Below, in pieces: positions 32,047 through 43,671 of a DNA stretch of 64,000 nt; position 1 is the stretch's first letter; every line of letters begins with the position of its first letter. This DNA comes from Tenodera sinensis (Eukaryota > Arthropoda > Insecta > Mantodea > Mantidae): assembly GCA_030765045.1 (NCBI GenBank), contig CM060964.1:136066448-136130447 (forward strand), written 5' to 3'. The notes under the pieces are model-generated. The model made no database searches. It saw only the letters and a list, made by a program, of their open reading frames with translations, and was not told the origin of the DNA. The translations under genes were made by a program, and so were the position numbers.

Positions 32047-32838
32047 ATCTGCATATCCAATAAACACTGAAATAGGGACCATGGTTTCAAAGCCCCATTT
32101 GTAGCATGTACTATTCCAACATCTATCCGTAGATAGTCCATTCAGCAATGAGTAAAGGATTAATTTCCATGAGATCCAGTGTTGAATAAAATCGCATTGT
32201 TGTTGAACCCCCCTGAATTTCTGGTTCCCGCGTATAGTTGCATCATTGAGATGCAGCCGAATTTCTTCTGACAGGAATGTAATAGTATTATTAGCGAGGT
32301 TTGCACATTCCGGAGTTCCATTAATTTTGGTAATACATGCTTCAACAGAAATATAGTTTCTGGCTTTTTTTTTTTTTTTTTTTTTCCCCAAGGAGGGAAT
32401 CATCTCGCCAAGGTATTTAAACTGTTTTGCTGTGAAAGTCAATAGATTTAAAGGTGCCCCCAACCAAACTATTTTAAGTTAGCTGGAGTTGTAAACAGAG
32501 TCCAACTACATCAATCCCCGGTTCTACCGCACCTTCTCAGAATGTGTAGGGAAACAAGACAGACAGTGGTCCCACTTTTTGCTAATTTCCTATCTGTACA
32601 CATTCTTTACATCCAATCTTAAATGCGTTTTGGTAACTACTACAGTGTTGCAATGTCACGTAGGAAGGATTGTTGAAAATTACTGACTAGTTTGTTTTGG
32701 TGGCGCAATTGGAAATATTTTAAGCATATTAGCTATTTCGTGACTGATTTTCCTTTTAATCAGTGGAAATGGAAAACCTATGTATTCGGAAAATGAAGGC
32801 ATATTATTCTAGTAGCATCAGTTCTTTCTAAGTGAATA
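32047..32838. other. Unassigned DNA
   Basis: Includes a 21-base T-run at about 32367-32387. No gene recognised; the minus frame 32032-32463 lacks any family resemblance. Confidence 0.4.
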
Positions 32839-32840
32839 TA

Positions 32841-33513
32841 CTAGGGCTGATCAGAAACTAAGTTTAGACGTTTTGTCCGTTATTGAGAAATTAGTGTGCA
32901 GTAATTCTAATAGATGTTGCTGATAGCTGCGCATAGTTTCAGCCACCTACCACCTACGGCGTTAGTTGTAGGTAAACACAAACAGCGACTCGTTTGGAAA
33001 ACTGGTCTCGCAAAAAATTCCACTCAATTACTCGATTTCTGTGGGCAAAACAGGTAAGTATGGTTGAAATTCACCAGCAGCTGGTAGAGATTTGTGAAGG
33101 GATTGTAGTGTCTCGTCAGCATATAGCAAAATTGTGTCAAACGTTTATGGTCGGTAGAGAAAGCATCAGTTTTGCTGGGACATCTCAATCACCCTCCCTA
33201 GAGCCTGGACCACGCTATAAGCAGTTTTCACTCTTTTCTTCGCTCGAAGGAACAACTACGGTGCCAACGATTCACTTTAGACAAGGGGGCGAAGCACTTC
33301 GCGCCAACGTGATTGAACATGCAAGGACAGGATTTTTACCGGAACAGAATATGCAAACTTATTCCACGAAGCGACAAGTGCCTAAATTGATATGAACACC
33401 ATGTCGAAAAATAACCTAATGTATATCATATCAGTTGGCTGTAATGGTTATATGAAATAAAATGTAAATGTTTTACTAAAAGTTTTGTAACCTAAGTTTG
33501 TGATCACCCCTCG
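32841..33513 (+). mobile_element. mariner deletion derivative
   Basis: The termini are inverted repeats, CTAGGGCTGATCAGAAACT at the left and AGTTTGTGATCACCCCTCG at the right, flanked by TA (32839-32840, 33514-33515). Inside, an N-terminal transposase fragment reads MVEIHQQLVEICEGIVVSRQ (from 33061), typical of the mariner helix-turn-helix. The C-terminal end appears in shifted frames after about 33280. The catalytic middle is deleted, leaving 673 bp of about 1.3 kb. Confidence 0.8.
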
Positions 33514-33515
33514 TA

Positions 33516-33929
33516 ATACCACAAAGCTTGGACATCGTTAATTTCCTTAGAAACAGTGTATGAGAGAATACTAGGGGCTGAAACAATGCCCATATCTGGT
33601 GCACTCTAACTAGACTTAGTACGCATCATAAAGACTGACAAGATGCGTCATTTAGAGTTTCATCCGGGCTTTGAATGGCAGTTTACTAGTGGTGAGACAC
33701 AAGCTTAACACACACCCATTCATAATTCTGTAAAACTATGACAAAAGTACGATTAATTAGCGTATGAACAGCGTATATTTATGTTCTTGATGGAGCATAG
33801 TGACTTAATAGCACACCGCATTGTGTATCTCAGAAAATTGAGGAATTTAAAGGAACCGGGAACGCTTATCCACGTTTAAAGTTTGCTAGATGAAACACGG
33901 GTAAGCTTGTATTTGTATGCTTCAACATT
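33516..33929. other. Unassigned AT-rich DNA
   Basis: Nothing recognised between the mariner relic and the hAT element. Confidence 0.4.
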
Positions 33930-33937
33930 CCCTACAT

Positions 33938-36102
33938 CAGCCCTGGGGAAGTGGTACACATTGAGCGGGACTGCGCTCACGACCTTGAGCGTGTGTGTTG
34001 GGTGAGGACACACCAGTTCAGTGACGTACCTTTCACAATGAGTGCAGGACGTGTTACGCCAACATTTAATCCCGAATGGGAAGAAAAGTATTTCGCCGTC
34101 TTCGAAGGTGGAAAATCACATTGTTTGGTTTGTGGTGCAACAGTATCATATCCTTCACATTATAACATTAGGAGGCATTTCACAAATGCGCATGCGCAAG
34201 AATATGGTGAAGAGAAGCTGACAGGTGTGGCTCGTGAAAAAATGCTGGATCGTCTTAAAGAACATTTACAAGCCAAAAGTGACAGTACTAGCAAGACGAT
34301 AGTTGACCGGCAAAACATAGTTTGTGCCAGTTTTAAAATTGTAAACGAAACTGCCAAACCCTCTAAACCCCTCTCTGAAGGAGACTTTATAAAGGAGTGC
34401 TTGATAGCTGCTGCTGAAGAAATTTGCCCTGATTTAGTGAATTCCTTTAAATCTCTCAGTTTATCTCGTCGAACAGTCACCGAGCGAATAGCAGAGAATT
34501 GCTTGCAATTTGGAGAAACAGCTGAAAACGAAAATCGGACAGTTGGTGTACTACTCATTGGGACTAGACGAGTGTAGTGACAGGAAAGACACGACTCAGT
34601 TAGCTGTTTTCTTAAGAGGAGTTTATGAAAATTTCAATATCAGTGAAGAATTTCTAGATCTTGCATCGTTAAAGGACCGGACCACAGGTGAGAATGTGCT
34701 TAATGCTGTGCTAAAGACAATGGAACACTTTAATCTTCCATTGGAAAAACTAGTTTGTGTTGCAACCGATGGAGCGCCATCCATGATGGGTCATACGTCG
34801 GGATTTATAGGAAGACTTCGAGGTGTTCTTGCAGCAAAAGGAATAAACCCAGACGGTGTGCTACATGTTCATCGCGAGGCATTGTGTGCGAAGTCAGTAA
34901 CGTTGGATACAGTGATGTCAGTTGTGCGAATTGTGAATACCATTAGGTCGAATTCACTTCGTCATAGACAGTTTCAAGAATTTTTAAAAGATATAAATTC
35001 TGAGTTTTTAGATCTGCCGTATCACTCTCAAGTTAGATGGCTAAGTAGAGGCAACGTGCTTCAGAGAGTTTTCGCGTTACGAAGCGAAATAGACATTTTT
35101 TTAAAAGATCAGGAAATAGACTTTGGAGAACTTAGCACCAAAGACTGGATTTGTGATTTAGAATGTTTGAGTGATCTAACGTTAAACTTAAATACATTGA
35201 ACACCACCCTACAAGGGAAAGATAATTTAATCATTACGATTATTGATGAACTAAAGGCTTTCATGGACAAATTGCGACTCTGGATGTATCAAATACAGCA
35301 CACAGATTTGTATCATTTTCCAAATTTGAAATGCGTGTTTATTAAAGGATCTTCTGAAGTACTAAACAAATACAAGACAATTCTGGAAGATTTACTGGAA
35401 GAATTTAAAATCCGATTTAATGATCTGAAGACCATGGACACAGAATGGAGGTTGTTTAACAACCCATTTGCATTCGATGTTAAAGATGCACCACACTCTT
35501 TGCAGATGGAATTAATCGACCTCCAGAACAACACACCTCTGCGGACTTTAGGACTGTTGGTAGTAGAGTTATTTCGTACACTACCCAAAGTGAAGTTTCC
35601 AAATTTACGTCTCTTTGGCAGTCGCATTGTAGCTATGTTTGGTACAACATATTGTTGTGAGCAGTTTTTCAGTAAGTTGAACAATGTGAAAACTGCTTCA
35701 CGCAGCAGTTTAAATGATGAAAATTTCGTGCACATATTGCAATTGCAATGTTCAAATTTTCAGCCAGAATATGACGAAATAATAAAGCACAAAAGATTGT
35801 ACGTTTCAACAGTGACTCAGTAAGTAGCACTCCAGGTTTACGTGATTTACGAAGTGTTTTAGTTTATTGCATATTAATATACTTCAAAGTCTTGCAAGTT
35901 TAAATAGCATTGTAAAATCTGAAAATATAACACTACAACATGTATGTAAATATTGTATAGTGTTTAATTTTGTGTTTGTAATAAATTACAATTAAGCAAC
36001 ACGCGTACGCCACTGACTGGTTCATGTGCCTTTATTGCACGCACGTATGGGACGGTAGAAACCTGTTTTCTCTCACGCGAACACACGACGTCCCCAGGCC
36101 TG
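33938..36102 (+). mobile_element. hAT transposon, near full length
   Basis: Ends CAGCCCTGGGG (left) and CCCCAGGCCTG (right) are short inverted repeats. An 8-bp duplication, CCCTACAT, flanks the 2165-bp element exactly (33930-33937 and 36103-36110). Eight-base duplications and CAG..CTG ends define hAT elements. One gene fills most of it. A shorter copy of the same family is at 44782-45880. Confidence 0.92.
34038..35823 (+). pseudogene. hAT transposase (GTF2IRD2/ZBED-like) with one frameshift
   Basis: Starts MSAGRVTPTFNPEWEEKYF at 34038. A BED-type zinc finger follows (CLVCGATVSYPSHYN..RRHFTNAH, about residues 29-52). The first frame breaks between about 34510 and 34577; the second continues with the RNase-H-like catalytic fold: LGLDECSD, then ATDGAPSMMG, then VRWLSRGNVLQR. 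The hAT dimerisation segment MFGTTYCCEQFFSKLNNVKT is near the C-terminus, and the stop is at 35821-35823. The conserved Cys-x-x-His region after the second Asp is altered (LHVHREALCAK). At about 595 codons it is full family length; a single shift and that altered motif are the visible lesions. Confidence 0.88.
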
Positions 36103-36110
36103 CCCTACAT

Positions 36111-37378
36111 AGTCCCTTACGACCTTCGGTCATTCCACCAAGTGACGGCTCGAAGCATTTATTAGCTGGAGGCACCCGGCGGGCCGTGTTCGTTATCTGC
36201 GATAAGGGTAAGGGGAAGAATGGCGGTAGAATGAGAGGACCTAACGTTCTTACCGTGAACTCCGAACCAATTTGTATCCTATGTATGCTTCAAGTAAGCT
36301 AGCCAGAGGTGAAAGCTTGGATTAGGCCGAATTAAAATTATCACCGCAGAGTATAAAAGCGAAGCACAAACCCTCATCACAGGAATCGTAAACGAAACTA
36401 CTGAGGTGCAGCAACGCGTCCTGCCTAAAACTAAATGTGATCATATATGCATTCTTGACTAAAAGGAAAGTTTGCACGTTCCAGCATGCAAATATTGTTT
36501 TACAAGCCGCACAGAGGACCAAATCCGCTTAATTTGGACAAACAAAGTTTTCTTCAAATAATTTACATGATAACAAAAGTAATTTTTCGCCTTTACAAAG
36601 CAATTGTGTGTATGTAGGTGTACGATTGCTTTATTTGTTTTGTTTATTGTCGAATGCATAGTGTACCATGGGTATATTGCGTACAGTGAGTTGGGCTTTC
36701 GAGCATACTCTGAGAAAATGACAAGGCTAGTAGTTTTTATTTCACCTTATTTCTTCGAAAACTGAACCACAATTCATGACCTTGCAACTCACAGCTGTAA
36801 TGTTGTATCATACCCCAGATACTGATGCACTAACACACACTTCTCAACTGTTCACAAATCACTCTATCCACTCACAACCCTGTTTGCTTGTACAGTCTGT
36901 ATTACCGGCGGCTTTTCTGGAAATCGAAGTAACTTCGCTTCCGTCGTAAACAAGTCCCCACACTTAGCTTCTAGAACTGTGTGCAAGGGCATTTGTTCTG
37001 AGCTGCCCATTGTTTTTTTGTTTACCAGCCAGCGCTTACCGGGGCAGTGGTGTGAGGTAGCTCTCGCTTAATCCCTCCCTCAAGCGCGGCCACCACGACA
37101 GTACGTCAGTACGTTAAAAATGAAACTTCTCTAAGCAGATTCACTTTGTGTAAAGGGTTTGCATACTTTGTCATCAATCATGGGAAAGACATGTTGCACA
37201 TGACCTCGATTTGTTTGAAGCGTTGCAGTTGCGTCTCTATGTGATACGATTCACTTACGAAAGTTTTAATTTGTGTCACTGGAACTCAAATCGAATGTGC
37301 CCATAGTACTGTGTGTACTTTGTGCATGTTGCCAGCAAACGGTTGGGACTTGTTCGTCTGTGTTCTCGTTTGTTAGAC
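36111..37378. other. Unassigned DNA
   Basis: No gene recognised. The part at 36890-37130 is less AT-rich and lies upstream of the candidate first exon at 37379. Confidence 0.4.
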
Positions 37379-37453
37379 ATGGAGGCACAAATGAAGAAAG
37401 TTTTCTCATTTGAGTCTGTGCTCCCCGAGCTGAATCCCCACTTGCAAAACAAG
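37379..37453 (+). CDS. Candidate first coding exon of a host gene, weak
   Basis: An ATG at 37379 opens a 25-codon frame, MEAQMKKVFSFESVLPELNP, ending in an AAG|GTTAGC donor-like site at 37453/37454. Upstream DNA is richer in GC than average. The peptide is not recognised and no downstream exon was found. It could be chance. Confidence 0.25.
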
Positions 37454-38123
37454 GTTAGCTATAGGCTGTTTTGAACTGCATTTTGAAATACTTCATTCTG
37501 AGACAGGAGGTAGTATTATCAAAAAGCATCTGCAAGTTAACCTCAGGTACAACTTGAGCTTCTGATAGCATATTGTACTCTTTTGGAGGTGAGAATATTT
37601 CTAGTTTTATATGAAAAAAAGAACCTTCGTTTGTCATATTTTTGGATAATAATGTATTGCTGTGTGTTGAGCTGAGCATAAGTTTGTGTGGCAAACGCTT
37701 CTGTTGTTAGACTAGAAACTCTTTTGCAAGCTTCTTGATATTTCGGGACTATCGTGGGTGATGTTACTAACACATGTTTTACAATGTTCAAGGCTTTCAC
37801 TTTGCCAGAGAAGTGCAAGCTCATTTCAGCAGCAACGGAGGGCTGAGGACGATATGTCGCTTGAAGGTTTTCTGTCTGCAGGTGTTTCATTACTCATTTA
37901 TCAAAGCTCTTCGTAGGTCGACCCACACACTTTCTAGTGACACCCCTTTCATAGTCTGGAAATTCCAATGAAGCGTACAGCCGGTCATTATTCTTCCCCA
38001 AAAATCTTTCATATATTCATACAGCTTCTGCCATCTCCTTTTAAAATCAAAAAATTAAATATGACTTGTTGACTATCCGAAGATTTCATTCATTTCGTCC
38101 ATTCTTGATTCGGACGAAGTCCC
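37454..38123. other. Unassigned AT-rich DNA
   Basis: Nothing recognised. Confidence 0.4.
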
Positions 38124-39770
38124 ATATACAGGTGAAAATGAATAACACCGCACGAATTTTACTGGTGATAGAGGTTCATAGACAATTTGAGATAGGAAAC
38201 CTATGGTCCAGGATTACAAATTACAGAACTGTGCCTTAAAGTTTTTTGAGGGTATGCACGCCACTGATCATGTCCACTGCAGCTATAACGCATGATGAGA
38301 GAACAAGCGGACGAATTCCGTAGCTTTTCTGTTTAGCGTAATGGATATGGTGCAACGACGCGAAGGTACACACGTACTAAAAGCGCAGGTTCAAATACCC
38401 ATAAGCCCATATTTTTTATGTTCCTTATTTCCTTCCTTCTCTCTCTATCTTTCTTTCCTTCTCTCTTTCTGTCTTTCTCTCCCTCTTTGTCTTTCTCTCC
38501 CACCCTTTCTCTCTCTCTTTCCTTCCTTCCCTCTCCCTCCCTTCCTTCTTTGCTTCTTTCTCCCCACCCCCCTCTCTCTCTCTCTCTTCCTTTCTTTCAT
38601 CATAAGGGCATGCTTAATTTAATTTGATTTACAGGAAATATTTGTGTCACATCCTAATTTTTTGTTTAACTAATATTTAAATGTTTTTGTTTAACTATTA
38701 TTTACACTTGCGTGACCTAAATAGTATGAACACACTGAGAACTTTGTTTTCACTTAAATGAGATGGTTCAAGCCTAACTAGCAGCTTAGAAACAAGTAAA
38801 TAATTGATAAGCACTTGAAAGAGCTACATGCGATTGAATTATTATTATGAACATAAGTTGAATTAATATCAACATTACAATACAATAGGTAGATACAAGC
38901 AGAACATATGTAAGGAAATAAATAATGAGTAAGTGCAGGTTTCATATCTTGGTACGTTAATTAAATCTGATAATAAATTGAGCTTATTATGCAAATACAA
39001 AGATTTTCTCTAATGGAATAATAACCAGAAATACTAAACTACCACTAATAAGGCCAGTACCAACTTATGGGTCTGAGATTTAGTGTACCACAATGAACAA
39101 TGAACGATATAAAGCCTTTGCGATCTTTCGAGAGAATAATACTCAAATGTTTGAACCAGTAAATTGTGGTGCACAGAATTAGAGATTGAGAAACAATCAG
39201 GAAATAAATTGTTAAATAGAAGTAAACAATGCTATGTGCATTGTATATGATGGTGGTATTTTGCTATTTTAAAGCATAAGCACAGCATTGCTCTCAAAAC
39301 GGAAAAGAAAGGGGGAAAAAAGTTTACCCATCCCCAGATTTGAACTCAATTTCTCGGGTTCATTTGGTCCACAGTTAATCGGCATAACCGTGTGGCCAAA
39401 CCACATGTTTTAGAACTAACCTATATTTCTGTAGCCGCTCGCCAGAACCAGTTATCCATTGCAGTAGTGTGCAGCCACACATTAAGTCTCCAATTTAAGC
39501 CATTTCGGTAATGCTACAATTTAGAAATGTTTCTTCAGAGAGACAGCAGACCGCTTTACTAAGTTCCTAATAAGCACTATTTCGATTCCAGTGGATATTA
39601 TTGACATATTTCTTTCTGTTTATGATTTATTGGTCACAATTACTTTGAATATGTCTCACTTATTAACTTCACGTCGTAGACAATTGGTTTCCTAACTCAA
39701 ATTGACTGTCTATGAACCCTCTATTACCAGTAAAATTCGTGCTGTATTATTCATTTACACCCTGTATATA
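38124..39770. mobile_element. TIR element F, copy 1 (non-autonomous, carries tRNA-like modules)
   Basis: Left end TATACAGGTGAAAATGAATA and right end TCATTTACACCCTGTATATA are inverted copies; the homology extends about 80 bp through AGAGGTTCATAGACA and AGGAAACC. Inside there is a plus-strand tRNA-like module at about 38335-38405 (GCAGGTTCAAATACCC), a minus-strand one at about 39325-39405 and a pyrimidine tract. No coding sequence. A second copy is at 53886-54940. Superfamily not identified. Confidence 0.7.
38411..38605 (+). repeat. Pyrimidine tract (CTTT/CT/CCCTC)
   Basis: About 190 bp of almost pure pyrimidines with TTTC and CTCT units, inside element F. The equivalent position in copy 2 (about 54150) has only a short T/C stretch, so it expanded here. 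Confidence 0.85.
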
Positions 39771-40108
39771 AACTTACTTCTGGAATTGTACTGGGCCCAG
39801 ATGTCATGTTATATAATAAAGTCTCTTTTAGTTATAACAATCTCCATACAACTTGGTCCTGCAAAAAATAAAAGGCACACAGATTTGGGCTTTAGTTCAA
39901 TAGTAGCTTGGCTATCTGATTAACAAGTAATCAAGTGCTCCTATTTCAAAATGAGCAGATGTGAGGAGTTAACTTCAAGTAAAATGTTTCTCAATTCCTA
40001 TGCTTGCTGCTGAGCAAGAAGGCAAAGATGAGAATACTGTCAGTGCTTCTAGTGTGGTTTTATGTGTATTTAATAGCATTCCAGAGCAATATCAATAATA
40101 AGATACAT
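39771..40108. other. Unassigned spacer between elements F and G
   Basis: AT-rich, nothing recognised. Confidence 0.4.
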
Positions 40109-40792
40109 TGGGTGAAAGAGAAGTCATTACGTTAATTTAAACCAGTGGTAGATCTCAGTATTTGGAAAACATTTTGTATCTTACGTTTTTGTCTCTGACC
40201 ATTTCCTACGGAGATATTTTAGTTTTGTCAAAAACAAGCTGGCAACACATTAGATTGTGTGGGTGGGACTTTCCCTAGTTCAGTACATAAACAAACTTCC
40301 TAATGGTATGGCTTGAAAACATAAACACATACTGTACCTTGTCCTTCTGTGTTTACTGTGCATGTGTAAGCTAATCAAATGTGTTAGCTTCCAAAACACA
40401 AGGCGAAAGCAAAAGTGTTTACATCCACAAACCAGGTCAATTCCCTGGCCAACCTCAACACAACTTTGTCGACATGTTACACGTTTGAAGGAGCTAAACG
40501 TAGTATTCCTTCACATCTTTTAAGTGATTAATTATTTCGAAACCCTGTGTGATGTCTCATAATTACTACTGAAGTTATTTCAGAAAGAAATTACTCTATG
40601 CATCTTACAAGTAACAAACTGCTATCTTCGTATATTCTGGTGGAATCCGCATTCAATTTGGATCAAAAACCATTTATTCTTTCAAAATTGGCTGACCAAG
40701 GAACAAAATGCCATTTGAGTTTTTTGTTTGTAATGCTTCTATGAAGCACATATTAGAAGGAATGTAATGACTTCCCTTCCACTCTGTATAAA
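40109..40792. mobile_element. TIR element G, copy 1 (non-autonomous)
   Basis: Ends GAAAGAGAAGTCATTACGTT (left) and AATGTAATGACTTCCCTTCC (right) are inverted. The whole 680 bp is present inverted at 52604-53288 with clear similarity (for example GGGTGGGACTTTCCCTAG and its complement). No coding sequence; superfamily unknown. Confidence 0.65.
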
Positions 40793-41384
40793 ACTTAGCA
40801 AACTTACGCATAGTGATGCATATGTACAGTGGTATATTAATTATGCTACATGGTTATCTTAGAATAATTGGATGGTCCAGGGTAAAAGATAACATGTCAC
40901 ATTTAAACCATCTTCATTCTCTCCATAGATAAGTAGTAGTGTGCACTGCTCTTCTGTGGTTAAAGGATATTAACTTTAAAAAAAAAACGTTCCCCATGAA
41001 ACTACCTTGTGTGAAAGGGAAAAATTCTAATAGTTTCAACTGCTCTTGGGTAGAGGGGAACATCTGAGTTACTCCTTTTCGCAAATCCATGTTCTTTTTT
41101 ATTTTTTACAACACAGTAATAAATCTGACTTGTTGCATTTTATCCTGCACAATTAATATGATATTAAAAAAAACTGGAGCAGACGAACTTCCAAAGATGA
41201 ATGGTGAGAGCCTTTTGTTATATTATTGCCCAAGATGAAACTTCTCTGCAATTCTTATGTTTAGTAATACACAGTAAAATTGTAACTATAGAATGACTAC
41301 TGTTATAAGTAACTTTATGTTACCCTTCACATTAATGTGCTGAGTATTTAATGCAAGTCACTATTTAATGCCCTGCAGGCATGT
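40793..41384. other. Unassigned AT-rich DNA
   Basis: Nothing recognised. Confidence 0.4.
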
Positions 41385-41490
41385 TCCCTTTGAAGCTCAA
41401 TGGTTAAAGCAACCGGACAGGGACCAGATCTCTGGTGCAAATCTTGGCTATGGCATTGAATTTTTCAACCTGATTCTAACTTTCCAATCT
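41385..41490 (+). mobile_element. SINE E head, diverged copy
   Basis: GAAGCTCAATGGTTAAAGC then CTTGGCTATGGCATTGAATT and TTTTTCAACCTGATTC match the complement of the tRNA-like units at 29688 and 30011. It ends about 50 bp before the young LTR element. Confidence 0.6.
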
Positions 41491-41538
41491 TTTTCCTAGA
41501 CATGGCTGGTGTGAAGGAACAATTAATTATTAGGATAT

Positions 41539-42031
41539 TGTAACTTTTTGGTGTGGGTGTGAAGTAAAGAAGACAGATGTAGTCGAGATAAAGAAACACT
41601 TTTATTTCCGTAAACAGTAACTTTGTACACTCGTTGCAACAACAAGAAAGTCTTTTTTGATTCTCCAACAGCACGGCTCCGAACTCGTAACACAAAGAAC
41701 TAACTCTTCTCCGTCGGCTACACATACGTCTGTCCGTCTCCGTCGGCACGACTACTCAACCTTCACATACGTCTGACTCTTCTCACACTTTACCGCTATT
41801 TTATATCTCCCAGGCACTATATTGGAAAGTTCGGGAAAGCTCAGTTATTTTGCGGTGAAATACAAAGTAGAAGATTCCAGTAGCCTCTATCCTTTTCTCT
41901 CTTTCGGCAAGCGCCCCAACAATGCGGCCATGCTCTGTCTCTTTCCTTCGGCTCCTTTGCGGTAGTGCCGACAATAATGCGATGCGTGACACTACGGTTG
42001 TCGGCAATTAGATGCGGCGGGCGCGGTGACA
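41539..42031 (-). repeat. 3' LTR of the young element
   Basis: TG..CA ends on the plus strand. On the minus strand it contains a TATAAAA box (plus coordinates 41799-41805) and an AATAAA signal (41601-41606), giving a standard U3-R-U5 layout. Just internal to it, the minus strand reads GAGGAGGGAGCAG, the polypurine tract. Confidence 0.92.
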
Positions 42032-43595
42032 CTGCTCCCTCCTCAGAGCTGGTCGTCCCGACCAGCACTATCACTGCGGCATCTCCCTTGCGCCCCGGTG
42101 GACTAACCCATCGAACCTCTTCTCCAGGAGGCACGATCCTAGGTATCGCTGTTGGATAGTGTCCCTTGGTCCGGGTAGGACGATGTATGCCATCCTGCTT
42201 CGAAATTCTGCAACAGTACCACCGGTCTTGACGGTCCCTCGTCCAGTTGCCCTTCTTCCTGGTGTGTTGACGGGCCATCCTGCGCACTCGGAAACGGCTC
42301 ACTGGGTACCATGTCCGCCGACCTCTCTGGCGCACCTTCGCAGCCACCTTGCTTCCGATGGGTCCTGCAACAAACCCCGCCACATCCGCGCGAGTCGCGT
42401 CCATCGCTGCACTCGTGTTCACTCGTGCTCGGCACGGCCTCTCCTGCATCCTGCCGTCCAAGATGATGTCCACCATTCTTCCGTTCACGGCACTATGCGT
42501 CAGGTGATTAGATGGCTCCGACGGTCCCCCCATGTCACACGCCAAGTCGGTTCTCGCGTGTTGCTCGTTTGCTTGTGCGCTTCCCTGCCGATCGTCCTCC
42601 ATGTCATATCCTGGTTGGTTACGTACCCGACACACTCCTCCAGAGGATCCTCGACGACGTCCCTGAACTGCCCCTTTGTCTTCCCCGAGACGTACACTTT
42701 CGTTATCTGAAACGGGCGCAACTGTCGCCTCGGCCACTAGGTGCTCCCTCCCCGGGTCTGTGCTATTCCGTCTGCCCCTGGCATCCAGTACTTTGACGCT
42801 CTCGTCAACTCTTACTACCAGGGCGCCAAGACGTTCCCCGTCGTCCTCCACGACGTCCACATGCTGGCAGAGGTCTTCCACCTTTTCGCCGAGTTCTTCC
42901 ACGCCTTCCGTCACGCCAATCAGTTCGCCGAGTTGTTCCACGTCTTCCGTCATGCCAATCAGTCCGCCGAGTTGTTCCACGTCTTCCGTCACGCCAATCA
43001 GTTCGCCGAGTTGTTCCACGTCTTCCGTCACGCCAATCAGTTCGCCGAGTTGTTCCACGTCTTCCGTCACGCCAATCAGTTCGCCGAGTTGTTTCACGTC
43101 TTCCCTCACATCATCTGAAACGGGCGCAACTGTCGCCTCGGCCACTAGGTGCTCCCTCCCCGGCTCCGCGCTATTCCGTCTGCCCCTGGCATCCAGTACT
43201 TTGACGCTCTCCTCAACTCTTACTACCAGGGCGCCAAGACGTTCCCCGTCGTCCTCCACGACGTCCACGTGCTGGCAGAGGTCTTCCACCTTTTCGCCGA
43301 GTTCTTCCACGTCTTCCGTCACGCCAATCAGTTCGCCGTCAATTTTCGCCGATAGCTCCGTCTTCATCTCTTTCAGCTCGGCAACGAGGTTGTTTCTCGT
43401 CTTTATTTCTTCTTTCAGCTCGGCAACGAGGTTGTCGTTTCTCGTTTTCATTTTGGCAGCGAGGTTGTCGTTTGACGTTTCCATTTTGGCAGCGAGGTTG
43501 TTGGTTGCCGTCTTCATCTTGGACATTTCTGTCTTCATTTCGGCGAATAATTCTTTCATCATTGCCATCATCCTGGTTTCCGAATCTCCCTCCAT
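41841..43595 (-). CDS. Gag-like coiled-coil protein of the non-autonomous LTR element
   Basis: A 584-codon uninterrupted ORF starting MEGDSETRMMAMMKELFAEM at 43595. Residues 1-120 are a long coiled coil with repeated KTRNDNLVAEL-type units. A 13-residue tandem repeat (LIGVTEDVEQLGE) follows at about residues 165-235, and a second copy of the block from ELGEKVEDLCQHVDVVEDD comes after it. The C-terminal third is Arg-rich (RQRGRRTWYPVSRFRVRRMA), suited to RNA binding. The last 63 codons or so lie inside the 3' LTR. The coiled-coil start matches the gag of the old Gypsy element. There is no zinc knuckle or enzyme domain. It presumably packages its own RNA while enzymes come in trans. Confidence 0.75.
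   Translation of the reverse strand: MEGDSETRMMAMMKELFAEMKTEMSKMKTATNNLAAKMETSNDNLAAKMKTRNDNLVAELKEEIKTRNNLVAELKEMKTELSAKIDGELIGVTEDVEELGEKVEDLCQHVDVVEDDGERLGALVVRVEESVKVLDARGRRNSAEPGREHLVAEATVAPVSDDVREDVKQLGELIGVTEDVEQLGELIGVTEDVEQLGELIGVTEDVEQLGGLIGMTEDVEQLGELIGVTEGVEELGEKVEDLCQHVDVVEDDGERLGALVVRVDESVKVLDARGRRNSTDPGREHLVAEATVAPVSDNESVRLGEDKGAVQGRRRGSSGGVCRVRNQPGYDMEDDRQGSAQANEQHARTDLACDMGGPSEPSNHLTHSAVNGRMVDIILDGRMQERPCRARVNTSAAMDATRADVAGFVAGPIGSKVAAKVRQRGRRTWYPVSRFRVRRMARQHTRKKGNWTRDRQDRWYCCRISKQDGIHRPTRTKGHYPTAIPRIVPPGEEVRWVSPPGRKGDAAVIVLVGTTSSEEGAVSPRPPHLIADNRSVTHRIIVGTTAKEPKERDRAWPHCWGACRKREKDRGYWNLLLCISPQNN
42880..43115 (-). repeat. 39-bp tandem repeat inside the gag-like ORF
   Basis: About six near-identical units with the core TTCCACGTCTTCCGTCACGC on the plus strand. 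They are in frame with the ORF and add 13 residues each to its coiled coil. Confidence 0.9.
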
Positions 43596-43652
43596 CTTGG
43601 TTCTAACGTTGCAACTTCTGACGATGTAATGAAACTAGAAGCAATTCGACGA

Positions 43653-43670
43653 ATCCCACTTCTGACACCA
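43653..43670 (-). promoter_or_regulatory. Primer-binding site for a tRNA-Leu-type primer
   Basis: The plus strand reads ATCCCACTTCTGACACCA, which looks like the 3' end of a tRNA-Leu including CCA. On the transcribed minus strand it is the complement, one base inside the 5' LTR, exactly where reverse transcription is primed. Confidence 0.75.
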
Positions 43671-43671
43671 G

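Noticed and set aside
42159..43629. Plus-strand frames of 183 and 317 codons opposite the gag-like ORF
   Set aside because: Ser/Thr-rich shadows of the minus-strand ORF; the LTR promoter, PBS and coiled-coil gag similarity all support the minus strand.
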